NCBI GenBank assembly: GCA_017478965.1
Contig: JAFVCV010000013.1
Coordinates: forward strand, 1-64,000
Reading direction: 5' to 3'
Length of the DNA: 64,000 nt
From: Ruminococcus sp.
GTDB taxonomy: Bacteria > Bacillota > Clostridia > Oscillospirales > Ruminococcaceae
Positions 16,980-24,629 of this stretch are shown one piece after another (the first letter of the stretch is position 1; every line of letters begins with the position of its first letter). A program made the translations under genes and the position numbers. Under the pieces are notes generated by a model. That model was not told the DNA's origin and searched no databases. It saw only the letters and a list, made by a program, of their open reading frames with translations.

Positions 16980-18117
16980 AGCTTTTTTCAAGGTCCTCAG
17001 GACCAAGCTCACCATGGCGATGATAATGATGGCTGTCTTTATCTTTATAGCCGTTGCATATGCCAGAACATCTTCTCCAACGCAGAAGGCCTTTGAGGAC
17101 AGCAGGCTGAATATCGCCCTGACCGACAACGACGATACTCCCGAGAGCCGTTCGCTCATAGCCTTCATCGGACAGAAACACAACATCGTCGATCCGGACC
17201 CTGATATGGACCGCAACATCGACAGGCTCTACTATGGCCACCTTGACTGTATGCTGACCATAAAAAAAGGTTATGCCGAGGCCCTGAAAGAGGGCAGGAC
17301 CGATGACCTTTTCGAGAGCAAGCGTATGCACGACAGCTACGCTAACATATATATCCTCAGCAGATTAGACCAGTATGTAGGCGGCGTCAGGGCCTCCATG
17401 CTCTCCGGCAGCAGCCTTGACGAGGCGGTCTCCAGGACCGAGGAGCTGCTCTCAAAAGAGGCAAAGGTCAGCTACGCCGACCTTAATACCAGAGATGACC
17501 CGGAGTTCAGCCGGACCTTCTCAAACTACTTCCAGTATATGCCTTATATACTCATAGCCTCTGTTATCTCCGCACTTTCGCCGGTGCTGATGGCTATGCA
17601 GCGCAGAGAGATACGCTACCGCACAGGCTGCTCATGTATACGCTCCTCATCCTACTTTTTCCAGCTGATCTTAGGCAGCACGGCCTTTGTAGCTGTACTG
17701 TGGCTCATCTATATGGTGGTGGGGATCTTCCTCAAAGGCGGTATGTATGAGGGCAAGGCCTGGTTCGCAGTTCTCAACAGCCTGGTGTTCTCCTTCGTCT
17801 GCACCGCTATGGCTATCCTTATCGCCACCCTGACAGACAACAGCAGGGTCGTGAGCTTCCTTACCCAGATACTCAGCCTTGGCATGAGCTTTTTCTGCGG
17901 CATATTCGTGCCCCTATCCATCATGGGTGAGGGCATAAAGAAAATAGGCAGGCTGCTGCCGGCCTACTGGTATATCAGCATAAACGATATGCTCTGCGGC
18001 AGAGAGACTCTTGAAAGCTCGAAGATGATCTCATGCTTTGTCATCGAGGCCCTCTTCGGCATAGTGATGGCGGGCGCCGCCCTGGTGATCTCCCGCTACA
18101 GCAGAGACAGAATATAG
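16966..18117 (+). CDS. ABC-2 type permease, second subunit (LnrN-like)
   Basis: 383 residues with the same plan as the preceding permease: a first helix (residues about 15-30), an external domain, then five to six helices after residue 185 with REIRYRTGCSCIRSSSYFF in the core. The ATG lies 14 bases inside the previous gene and follows AGGAGGAG. Last gene of the exporter operon; a GC-rich hairpin follows. Confidence 0.87.
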   Translation: MQVFKAFFKVLRTKLTMAMIMMAVFIFIAVAYARTSSPTQKAFEDSRLNIALTDNDDTPESRSLIAFIGQKHNIVDPDPDMDRNIDRLYYGHLDCMLTIKKGYAEALKEGRTDDLFESKRMHDSYANIYILSRLDQYVGGVRASMLSGSSLDEAVSRTEELLSKEAKVSYADLNTRDDPEFSRTFSNYFQYMPYILIASVISALSPVLMAMQRREIRYRTGCSCIRSSSYFFQLILGSTAFVAVLWLIYMVVGIFLKGGMYEGKAWFAVLNSLVFSFVCTAMAILIATLTDNSRVVSFLTQILSLGMSFFCGIFVPLSIMGEGIKKIGRLLPAYWYISINDMLCGRETLESSKMISCFVIEALFGIVMAGAALVISRYSRDRI

Positions 18118-18129
18118 ACAATAACAAAG

Positions 18130-18153
18130 GCCCCCGCCGATGGCGGGGGCTTT
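18130..18153. terminator. terminator between the exporter operon and cls
   Basis: GCCCCCGCC (18130-18138) and GGCGGGGGC (18142-18150), loop GAT, with TTTCC on the right and an AAA on the left. Shared by convergent genes; the T-tract is short. Confidence 0.75.
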
Positions 18154-18170
18154 CCTTCTCTGATGAACAC

Positions 18171-19802
18171 CTACAGCAGCGGTGCGAACATTCTCAGTAT
18201 GACCGAAGCGAACCGGCTCATGAAGCTGATGTTCCTTACGTCCTCCATGGTTATCTTATGGCACTTCTCCTTGAAAAGGTCCTCGAAATCTGCTTTTATA
18301 TCCTTTATGCAGGGGGTGTCCTGCATGAAGACCGCACACTCGAAATGCAGATAAAGGCTGCGGTAGTCAAGGTTTATGGTCCCCACCGCAGCCCGGCTGT
18401 CGTCGGAGAGAAAATTCTTCGCATGGACAAATCCCGGCACATATTCGTATACCCCTATGCCCATATCGAGCAGTTCCCTGTAGTAGGAGCGGGTTATGCA
18501 GTGTATATACCACTTGTCGGGGATATGGGGAGTGACTATCCTCACATCTACCCCTGACTTTGCCGCAAGCTCCAGGGCGGTTATTATCTCAAAATCCGGT
18601 ATGAAATACGGGGTGGTGATATAGAGATACTTCTTGGCGGTGTTTATCATGTGAAGATAGACCATTCTGCCCACCTTCTCCTCATCAAGGGGAGAGTCCG
18701 CATAGGGAATGACAAAGCCCTCCTCGCATTCTTCACCCTGACTGTCCGGCCGGTATTTGTCGTAGTCAGTCCTTTCGCCGGAGGTGACTTCCCACATCTG
18801 CATGAACATCATGGTAAGGTTCCATACAGCCTGTCCGCATATCATCACCGCCGTGTCCTTCCAGTGGCCGAAACGCAGGCGGCGGTTTATATACTCGTCT
18901 GCGATATTTATACCTCCGCAGAAGCCCACATTGCCGTCGATAACAAGTATCTTTCGGTGGTCACGGTTGTTCTGTATGGTGGATATCATTGGCCGGAACT
19001 TATTGAAAATAAGAAACCTTGCCCCGGCAGACTTTAGTTCCTTTATATCCTTGGCCGGTATGGTGAACTGTGAACCCATGCCGTCGCAAAGTATCCTTAC
19101 CTCCACGCCGCTTTTTGCCTTGGCGGTCAGGATATCCATTATCTCTCCCCACATCTCGCCGTCGTCGATAATAAAATATTCCATCAGTATAAAGCGCTGC
19201 GCCTGCCTTAATTTCTCCGTCATCACGGCGAACTTGTCCTCACCCAACGGAAAATACTGCGCCCCGCCGCTGCGGTAAATGGGAAAGCCTGCGCAGTCGT
19301 CAAGATATGTGGCAAGCCTGTAAAGCTCCTTATCCTCCCGCTTTATCTCCTTCATCAGCTCCTCATCCTGCTCCATTAACCTGCTGGTCTCGGCAAGCTT
19401 ATTGGCATACATTTTCGATATCTTTATCTTATGGGGCTGATTGGAAAGCAGTATATAGAGCACCGTAGTAAAAAACGGCACCACCAGCAGCGGCACTATC
19501 CAGGCCAGCTTATATGCCGGGTTCTTCTCCGTATTGAGTATATAGATCGCCACCGCAATGCTCATGGTCTGAAAAACTATGGAAAAATAGGTATAGTTCT
19601 CATTAAAGAACCTGACCACCAGAAACAGCTGCAAAAATTGCAGCAGCAGCAGCAGGATTATGGTAGTCTTCTGGGAGAAAATGATATTTATTAGCTTTTT
19701 AGGCTTTTTTTTGCGCTTTGCATATTTGTTCTTATCCTTCTTAGGCACCTTTTCGTTTATGGCGAAACCGTCTGCACTTACGTTTTTTGTCCCCTTCTGC
19801 AT
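18171..19802 (-). CDS. cls: cardiolipin synthase
   Basis: 543 residues. A very basic N-terminal segment of about 40 residues precedes two membrane helices and two phospholipase-D HKD motifs: HRKILVIDG with GGINIADEY, and HAKNFLSDDSRAAVGTINLDYRS. It condenses two phosphatidylglycerol molecules into cardiolipin at the membrane. The lysine-rich N-terminal extension is longer than in Bacillus ClsA. Start set by GGAGG seven bases upstream on the minus strand. Confidence 0.93.
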   Translation of the reverse strand: MQKGTKNVSADGFAINEKVPKKDKNKYAKRKKKPKKLINIIFSQKTTIILLLLLQFLQLFLVVRFFNENYTYFSIVFQTMSIAVAIYILNTEKNPAYKLAWIVPLLVVPFFTTVLYILLSNQPHKIKISKMYANKLAETSRLMEQDEELMKEIKREDKELYRLATYLDDCAGFPIYRSGGAQYFPLGEDKFAVMTEKLRQAQRFILMEYFIIDDGEMWGEIMDILTAKAKSGVEVRILCDGMGSQFTIPAKDIKELKSAGARFLIFNKFRPMISTIQNNRDHRKILVIDGNVGFCGGINIADEYINRRLRFGHWKDTAVMICGQAVWNLTMMFMQMWEVTSGERTDYDKYRPDSQGEECEEGFVIPYADSPLDEEKVGRMVYLHMINTAKKYLYITTPYFIPDFEIITALELAAKSGVDVRIVTPHIPDKWYIHCITRSYYRELLDMGIGVYEYVPGFVHAKNFLSDDSRAAVGTINLDYRSLYLHFECAVFMQDTPCIKDIKADFEDLFKEKCHKITMEDVRNISFMSRFASVILRMFAPLL

Positions 19803-19855
19803 ACCTTTCCTCCTTTCCTCTTCTTTATCCTTTCTCTATCCTTACGATCTCTGTC

Positions 19856-19881
19856 AAAAAGGGACCGCTCCGTGCAGTCCC
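19856..19881 (-). terminator. terminator of the lexA-zinc ribbon transcript
   Basis: On the minus strand GGGAC-tGC and GC-gGTCCC pair around a short loop, followed by TTTTT. It separates the zinc-ribbon gene from cls. Confidence 0.75.
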
Positions 19882-19912
19882 TCAGTTGCCAAGCTCTTGC
19901 CGGAGCTGTCCC

Positions 19913-20698
19913 TCAGATCAGCCCGGAATTTTCACCGACCCGCCGGAAGGCCGTGCCTCCGTCTATTTTTCCCCGTTCGCTCATAAACATACCGAGGATG
20001 TAGTTATCCATGATGTTATCTGTCCCCGTTATCATCTCGCCGTCGATATAAAGCTCCACCACTGCGATCTTCTGTCCCACCTTGCCGAACTCCATCTCAA
20101 ACTTCTGTCCCTTTGAGTTCCTGCCCTTATAGGTAACGCAGTTCCCGGTGATATCAAAGCGCCACTTCCCGCTCTCGAAATAGTTTTCAAAGGCCTGGGA
20201 ATATGTAGAATTCGGCAGGGTCATCCCCTCCTCCAGCTCAAAATCATACCCGGCCTTCTTGACCTGCATGACTCTCACCAGCGAGTAAACTATGAACGCT
20301 ATCACAAGAAGAACGATTATCTTTATAGCCACGCCGACCCCTGCCGAGGCCGAGCTCCGGTTCTCGAACTTCCCGCTGGAGGTATTATGGGCAAAGGGGA
20401 CCCGCTGCTCCTGTGCGGCCTTTACATGGTCGAAATCTGCATGGTCCTTTTTACCGCCGGGCTTGCCGTAATTCTCATCCGGAGTCTCCATTCTCCTGCC
20501 CTCTCTTACCGAGGCATGAGATGCGGTTATAGGAGTATTCTTGGCATTAGGCGTAAGGCCGGTATCATTGCTGTCGCCGAACTGTTTCATCTCTTTCTTT
20601 TCCGACCCACGAAAAGCCGGCGCCACTCTCCCGCAGCCGGGACAGATCTTAGCCGAGCTGTCTATGAGCGCCCCACAGAATCTGCAATTTATCTTCAT
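19913..20698 (-). CDS. zinc-ribbon, single-pass membrane protein of unknown function
   Basis: 261 residues from the ATG at 20696-20698, which has AGGAGG seven bases upstream; the in-frame codons before it overlap this ribosome site. A four-cysteine zinc ribbon opens the protein (C5, C8, C19, C22 in NCRFCGA and CPGCG). A polar linker follows, then one helix (IKIIVLLVIAFIVYSLVRVM), then a domain of about 100 residues with EMEFGKVGQKIAVVELYIDGEMI. The zinc ribbon would be cytoplasmic and the tail outside. It is 58 bases downstream of lexA. Confidence 0.8.
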   Translation of the reverse strand: MKINCRFCGALIDSSAKICPGCGRVAPAFRGSEKKEMKQFGDSNDTGLTPNAKNTPITASHASVREGRRMETPDENYGKPGGKKDHADFDHVKAAQEQRVPFAHNTSSGKFENRSSASAGVGVAIKIIVLLVIAFIVYSLVRVMQVKKAGYDFELEEGMTLPNSTYSQAFENYFESGKWRFDITGNCVTYKGRNSKGQKFEMEFGKVGQKIAVVELYIDGEMITGTDNIMDNYILGMFMSERGKIDGGTAFRRVGENSGLI

Positions 20699-20756
20699 TG
20701 ACGTTACCTCCTTTTTGTTCCCCGACGGCAGGCGGACCAAGCTGCCCGCCGCAGGA

Positions 20757-21350
20757 TCAGTCTAAATATCTTATCACGCCTACTACTTTTCCGAGTATCG
20801 AGCAGTTCTCTACGATTATCGGCTCCATATCATCGTTCTCCGGCTGAAGACGGTAATGACCGTCCTCCTTGTAGAAGGTCTTGACAGTAGCGTCTTCCCC
20901 ATCTACCAGCGCTACTACTATGTCGCCGTTATCCGCCGTCGGTACCTGCTCAACCACTACAATGTCTCCGTCAAGTATAGCGGCGTTTATCATCGACTCG
21001 CCCCTGACCTTCAATGCGAACAGCGGGTTCGCATAATGTCTCGGCGGCTGATAGCTTATGTACTCGCTGACATATTCGATGGCGGTTATGGGCATACCCG
21101 CCGTCACCGTCCCCACCAGAGGTATCTTCATGCCGCCGCTGCCCACCAGCTTTATGGCCCGGTTCTGATTGTCTCCCTTTTCTAAAAAGCCCTTCTCCGT
21201 CAGTGTCTTTATATACCTATGGGCAGTAGAGGTGGACTTATAGCCGAATTTCGCACAGATCTCCCTTACCGTGGGCGGATAGCCCTCTTCCACTCTCGAC
21301 TTGATGAATTCAAAAACCCTGCGTTCGTTATCGGTCACTTTTGCAGACAT
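20757..21350 (-). CDS. lexA: LexA SOS repressor
   Basis: 197 residues. A winged helix-turn-helix (1-65) precedes the self-cleaving domain: cleavage bond A84-G85 in TVTAGMP, catalytic S119 in RGESM and K157 in TVKTFY. It represses DNA-damage genes until RecA filament triggers cleavage. It lies 31 bases after murC, suggesting co-transcription. I see no GAAC-N4-GTTC operator directly upstream of lexA or murC, so autoregulation is not evident from the sequence. Confidence 0.95.
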   Translation of the reverse strand: MSAKVTDNERRVFEFIKSRVEEGYPPTVREICAKFGYKSTSTAHRYIKTLTEKGFLEKGDNQNRAIKLVGSGGMKIPLVGTVTAGMPITAIEYVSEYISYQPPRHYANPLFALKVRGESMINAAILDGDIVVVEQVPTADNGDIVVALVDGEDATVKTFYKEDGHYRLQPENDDMEPIIVENCSILGKVVGVIRYLD

Positions 21351-21381
21351 TCAGATCTTCCTTTCATTGTCTCTGGCCTTT

Positions 21382-22806
21382 TTACTCCCGTAGTCTTGCT
21401 GCCAGCTTTTTCGCCAGCTTGTATACGTCTCCGCAGCCAAGAGTGATGACGATGTCCCCCTCCCGGCAGTTCTCCGTCAGATAGTCTATGCAAAGATCAA
21501 AGTTCTTCTCCTTCTGCTCTGCGGTCTGTTCATCAACTGTCTCATGAGGAGTGAAGAACCATTTTGCGTTTGGAGTCTTTTCGCCCAGCATCTCAGTATA
21601 GATGCCATGGGTATTTTTTTCCCGGCTCCCCATGATATCTGTTATAACAGACCTGTCAGCGATCATCAGCGCCCTGGCGAAGTCCTCCATCAGTATCTCA
21701 GTCCTTGAATAGGTAAAGGGCTGGAACACCGCCCAGACTCTGTTAAAGTCAAGTCCCTTGGCGGCCCTGAGGGTGCAGGCGATCTCAGCCGGGTGGTGGG
21801 CATAGTCGTCAACCACAGTGATGCCCTTTACTTTATCTATGAGCTGGAACCTTCTTATGGCGCCCTTAAAGCTTTCAAGGCCCTTTCTTATGTCCTCAAA
21901 GCTCACCCCTAAATACCTTGCAGCGGCGATCGCAGCAAGAGAATTGAGCACATTGTGGTCCCCGGGGACGTTTATAGTGAACTCCCCTGCGGGCTGGCCC
22001 TTGAAGAAAAGCCCGAACCCGGTCTGAAGTCCTTTTTTCCACCTTATCTCGGCGGAATAATCGTTCTTTTTCTCCCAGCCGAAAGTGATGAGCTCCTTGC
22101 CCTCTACTCCCTCCAGTGCCTTGACGGTATTGGCGTCATCGCCGTTATATATGACCGCCTTTGAGGACATTTTTGCAAAGGTGTTAAAGCTCTTTATGAT
22201 ATTTTCGATATTCTTGAAATACTCCAGATGGTCTGCATCGACGTTAAGTATTATAGCAGCGTCCGGACTGAGCTTCAGGAAGTGGTCCTCGAACTCGCAG
22301 GCCTCGCAGACCATGGTCTGTGAAGAACCGGACCTGCCGGAACCGCCGATGCTGGGCAGTTTCCCTCCGATAACACAGCTGATATCCTCCCCAGCGTCAA
22401 CAAATATCTGCGTCAGCATTGACGAAGTCGTGGTCTTGCCGTGGGTCCCGCAGACGCACAGAGCGTTATCATACCATCTTGTCACAAGTCCTAATATATC
22501 CGCCCTTTCGCAGACGATGGCACCGCTGTTCTTAGCGGCGATAAGCTCCGGATTGTCGGCCATGATGGCGGCGGTATAAATAATGAGGTCGGCCCCCTGG
22601 ATATTCTCCGCCCGCTGTCCTAAAAAGACAGTGATACCCATTTTTCTCACCGCATCCAGAGTCTCAGTCTCGTTATTATCAGACCCGGTGATAAAATAGC
22701 CTTTGCTGTGAAAGATCTGGGCGATGGGATACATACCCGAACCGCCTATGCCTATAAAATGAACGTGTCTGATGCCCGAAAGCATCTCATCGGTTATCAA
22801 TGCCAT
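21382..22806 (-). CDS. murC: UDP-N-acetylmuramate--L-alanine ligase
   Basis: 474 residues. The N-terminal Rossmann motif VHFIGIGGSGM, the ATP-binding GTHGKTTTSSML, and DDYAHHPAEI of the C-terminal domain are diagnostic. It adds L-alanine to UDP-MurNAc, the first peptide step of peptidoglycan synthesis, in the cytosol. The ATG at 22806 is chosen because GGAGC lies seven bases upstream; a TTG two codons earlier is too close. First gene of murC-lexA-zinc ribbon. Confidence 0.95.
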   Translation of the reverse strand: MALITDEMLSGIRHVHFIGIGGSGMYPIAQIFHSKGYFITGSDNNETETLDAVRKMGITVFLGQRAENIQGADLIIYTAAIMADNPELIAAKNSGAIVCERADILGLVTRWYDNALCVCGTHGKTTTSSMLTQIFVDAGEDISCVIGGKLPSIGGSGRSGSSQTMVCEACEFEDHFLKLSPDAAIILNVDADHLEYFKNIENIIKSFNTFAKMSSKAVIYNGDDANTVKALEGVEGKELITFGWEKKNDYSAEIRWKKGLQTGFGLFFKGQPAGEFTINVPGDHNVLNSLAAIAAARYLGVSFEDIRKGLESFKGAIRRFQLIDKVKGITVVDDYAHHPAEIACTLRAAKGLDFNRVWAVFQPFTYSRTEILMEDFARALMIADRSVITDIMGSREKNTHGIYTEMLGEKTPNAKWFFTPHETVDEQTAEQKEKNFDLCIDYLTENCREGDIVITLGCGDVYKLAKKLAARLRE

Positions 22807-23070
22807 AAACAAAGCTCCTTTAAAGATTTGGCTTATCTGTGAAAGGGTCTTTTGAATCCCCTTTTCCGCTGTGATAAAGTCAAAGATATAACTAATGATA
22901 TTATACTACATTTTTTCAGAAAAATAAACCCCTTTTTCACATTTTTTTTGATTTCTCACGATTATATTGAAACTTTGGGGGAATGATATCTAAGGGCGGC
23001 GGTCAGGCTTTGCATTTTTCCTGCCGCAGGCCTGGTAAAAACGGGACAAAAAACAGAAAGGAAGGACAAA

Positions 23071-23352
23071 ATGGAGATAAGCGAGATAAAATTCAGGAAA
23101 TTCCTTACAGAGGGCAGGCTAAGGGGCATCGTCAGCGTCACCTTTGACGGGGTCTTTGCGGTCCATGATATAAAGGTCATACAGGGTGACAAGCGGCTTT
23201 TCGTGGCGATGCCGAGCCGCCGTGACGAAAGCGGCATTTTCCGGGACATCGTCCACCCCATAACTCTCAGCGCCCGCAGCCGGATAGAATCCGAGATACT
23301 TGACGCTTACGAAAGAGAGTCTGCCCTTCACAGCGCCGAGGACGGTGAATAG
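23071..23352 (+). CDS. spoVG: SpoVG-family regulator
   Basis: 93 residues, close to the family length. The conserved blocks EISEIKFRKF, VTFDGVFAVHDIKVI and RLFVAMPSRR are present, followed by IFRDIVHPI. SpoVG is a small nucleic-acid-binding protein first found through its effect on septation and cortex in Bacillus spores and later as a pleiotropic regulator. AGGAAGG precedes the ATG. It stands alone, divergent from murC. Confidence 0.94.
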   Translation: MEISEIKFRKFLTEGRLRGIVSVTFDGVFAVHDIKVIQGDKRLFVAMPSRRDESGIFRDIVHPITLSARSRIESEILDAYERESALHSAEDGE

Positions 23353-23375
23353 CGGCCCTGCCGGAAGTCCGTTCG

Positions 23376-23405
23376 CTGTATTTCCCCCGCCGAGGGGAAA
23401 TACAG
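23376..23405 (+). other. perfect 12-bp hairpin without T-tract after spoVG
   Basis: CTGTATTTCCCC (23376-23387) and GGGGAAATACAG (23394-23405) around a six-base loop, 24 bases after the spoVG stop. There is no T-run after it. It may end or stabilise the spoVG RNA. Confidence 0.6.
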
Positions 23406-23554
23406 TGCATGATCTAGTTACGCACTTATTACAAATCAGTTTGCCGGGGATATTTACTTAAACGTTATCGGAGTCCGATTATTTGGATATGAGTGTAATA
23501 AATTAGTTACAGCATGATTACAGACAAGAGAAAAAAAAAGGACAGCTTTGATTT

Positions 23555-23739
23555 GGTTGAAAAGTTTTCAACACTATCTTGCCCGAAAATCAAACTTTTC
23601 CCCGACTTTTTAACAGTTTCAACAGAGTTTTCAACACTTTTCTGAAAATTGGGTGTTGATAACTGAACTGTCCAAAAAAGTTCTTGTCATCAAATTTTAA
23701 CCGTTTGTAATAACTGACGGCTCAATAATTTTTTCAACT
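23555..23739. repeat. second cluster of DnaA-box-like nonamers
   Basis: Matches to the local oriC consensus TGTTGAAAA / TTTTCAACA: GGTTGAAAA 23555-23563, TTTTCAACA 23565-23573 (these two form a palindrome), GTTTCAACA 23616-23624, TTTTCAACA 23628-23636, TGTTGATAA 23654-23662 and TTTTCAACT 23731-23739. The stretch is AT-rich and lies upstream of the phosphoribosyltransferase-like gene, 9 kb from the main origin. The rest of the 23353-23941 gap holds only the hairpin above and the promoter below. Confidence 0.7.
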
Positions 23740-23844
23740 GCCGGCGGAGATATGGTTATCTATTAAGGCCGGTCCTTTGCTAAATTTACAAAAATATCCT
23801 CAAAACATTGTGAAAAAAATCAAAAGATTTCGCCCTTGATATTA

Positions 23845-23873
23845 TTTACAAGATATTGATTTTATGATATAAT
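23845..23873 (+). promoter_or_regulatory. sigma-A promoter for the phosphoribosyltransferase-like gene
   Basis: TTTACA (23845-23850), a 17-base spacer and TATAAT (23868-23873). Confidence 0.8.
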
Positions 23874-23941
23874 AATGTTGTGCGAATTCTACATTTCACA
23901 CCAAGGAAAACGTAATTCTATTGATCAGGAGGAGTTTATAT

Positions 23942-24571
23942 ATGGAAGACCGTATGCAGACAATCGAATCCGGCAAGAATGTCAAGGTACAGATAGGCGT
24001 TATCCCCGGACATTATGCCACTAACCATTCCCATGTCAATTATTATGTTGACATGACCTCTATCAAGACCAGCTACAAGATGGCCAAGGAGGCTGCAAGA
24101 GAGCTTGGTTCCACCTACACCAACACCCACATAGACACGATCATCTGCCTGGAGGGCACTGAGATCCTGGGGGCGTTCCTGGCTGAGTACCTTTCTCAGG
24201 GCGGCATAAACATGGGCTCTGACATCAATCTGGTAACTCCGGAAATGAATGCTGTCAATCAGATGATCTTCAGGGACAATACCCAGAAGAAGATCTGGGG
24301 CAAGCAGGTGCTGATACTTATTTCTTCCGCATCTACCGGCAAATCTATCGGACGTGCAGTAGAATGTCTGAGGTACTACAACGGTCAGCTCACCGGCATC
24401 GGGGCTATCTTCTCGGCTATAAAGATATATGAGGACACCGAGGTCCATGCCCTTTTCACTGATAAGGACCTTCCTCATTACGAGAACTTCCTGCCCAACG
24501 TTTGTCCTATGTGCAAAGCCGGGCAAAAGGTCGATGCGCTGATAAACAGTTTCGGCTACTCAAAGCTCTGA
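23942..24571 (+). CDS. phosphoribosyltransferase-like protein
   Basis: 209 residues from the ATG at 23942 (GGAGGA eight bases upstream). The fold resembles orotate/adenine phosphoribosyltransferases: CLEGTEILGAFLAEYLS is the usual early substrate-loop region, and VLILISSASTGKSIGRAVECL occupies the place of the PRPP motif. The two acidic residues expected there (VDDVxTTG) are replaced by serines, so catalysis is doubtful. The C-terminal CPMCKAGQKVDALINSFGY carries a two-cysteine knuckle. It is monocistronic, with a DnaA-box cluster upstream. Confidence 0.75.
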   Translation: MEDRMQTIESGKNVKVQIGVIPGHYATNHSHVNYYVDMTSIKTSYKMAKEAARELGSTYTNTHIDTIICLEGTEILGAFLAEYLSQGGINMGSDINLVTPEMNAVNQMIFRDNTQKKIWGKQVLILISSASTGKSIGRAVECLRYYNGQLTGIGAIFSAIKIYEDTEVHALFTDKDLPHYENFLPNVCPMCKAGQKVDALINSFGYSKL

Positions 24572-24583
24572 TAATTTCTTACG

Positions 24584-24617
24584 AAAAAAACTCCCGCCGT
24601 CTGACGGGAGTTTTTTT
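24584..24617. terminator. bidirectional terminator between the phosphoribosyltransferase-like gene and gyrA
   Basis: ACTCCCG and CGGGAGT arms, flanked by seven A on the left and seven T on the right, fit intrinsic termination on both strands. Confidence 0.9.
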
Positions 24618-24629
24618 ATTGGAAAATTA

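Noticed and set aside
20757-22960. LexA operator upstream of lexA or murC
   Set aside because: No GAAC-N4-GTTC or close relative was found in the gaps in front of either gene.
23400-23540. TAGTTAC / TTATTACA repeats read as a possible iteron or attachment site
   Set aside because: The copies are short, imperfect and unevenly spaced in AT-rich DNA, and no integrase or plasmid gene is near.
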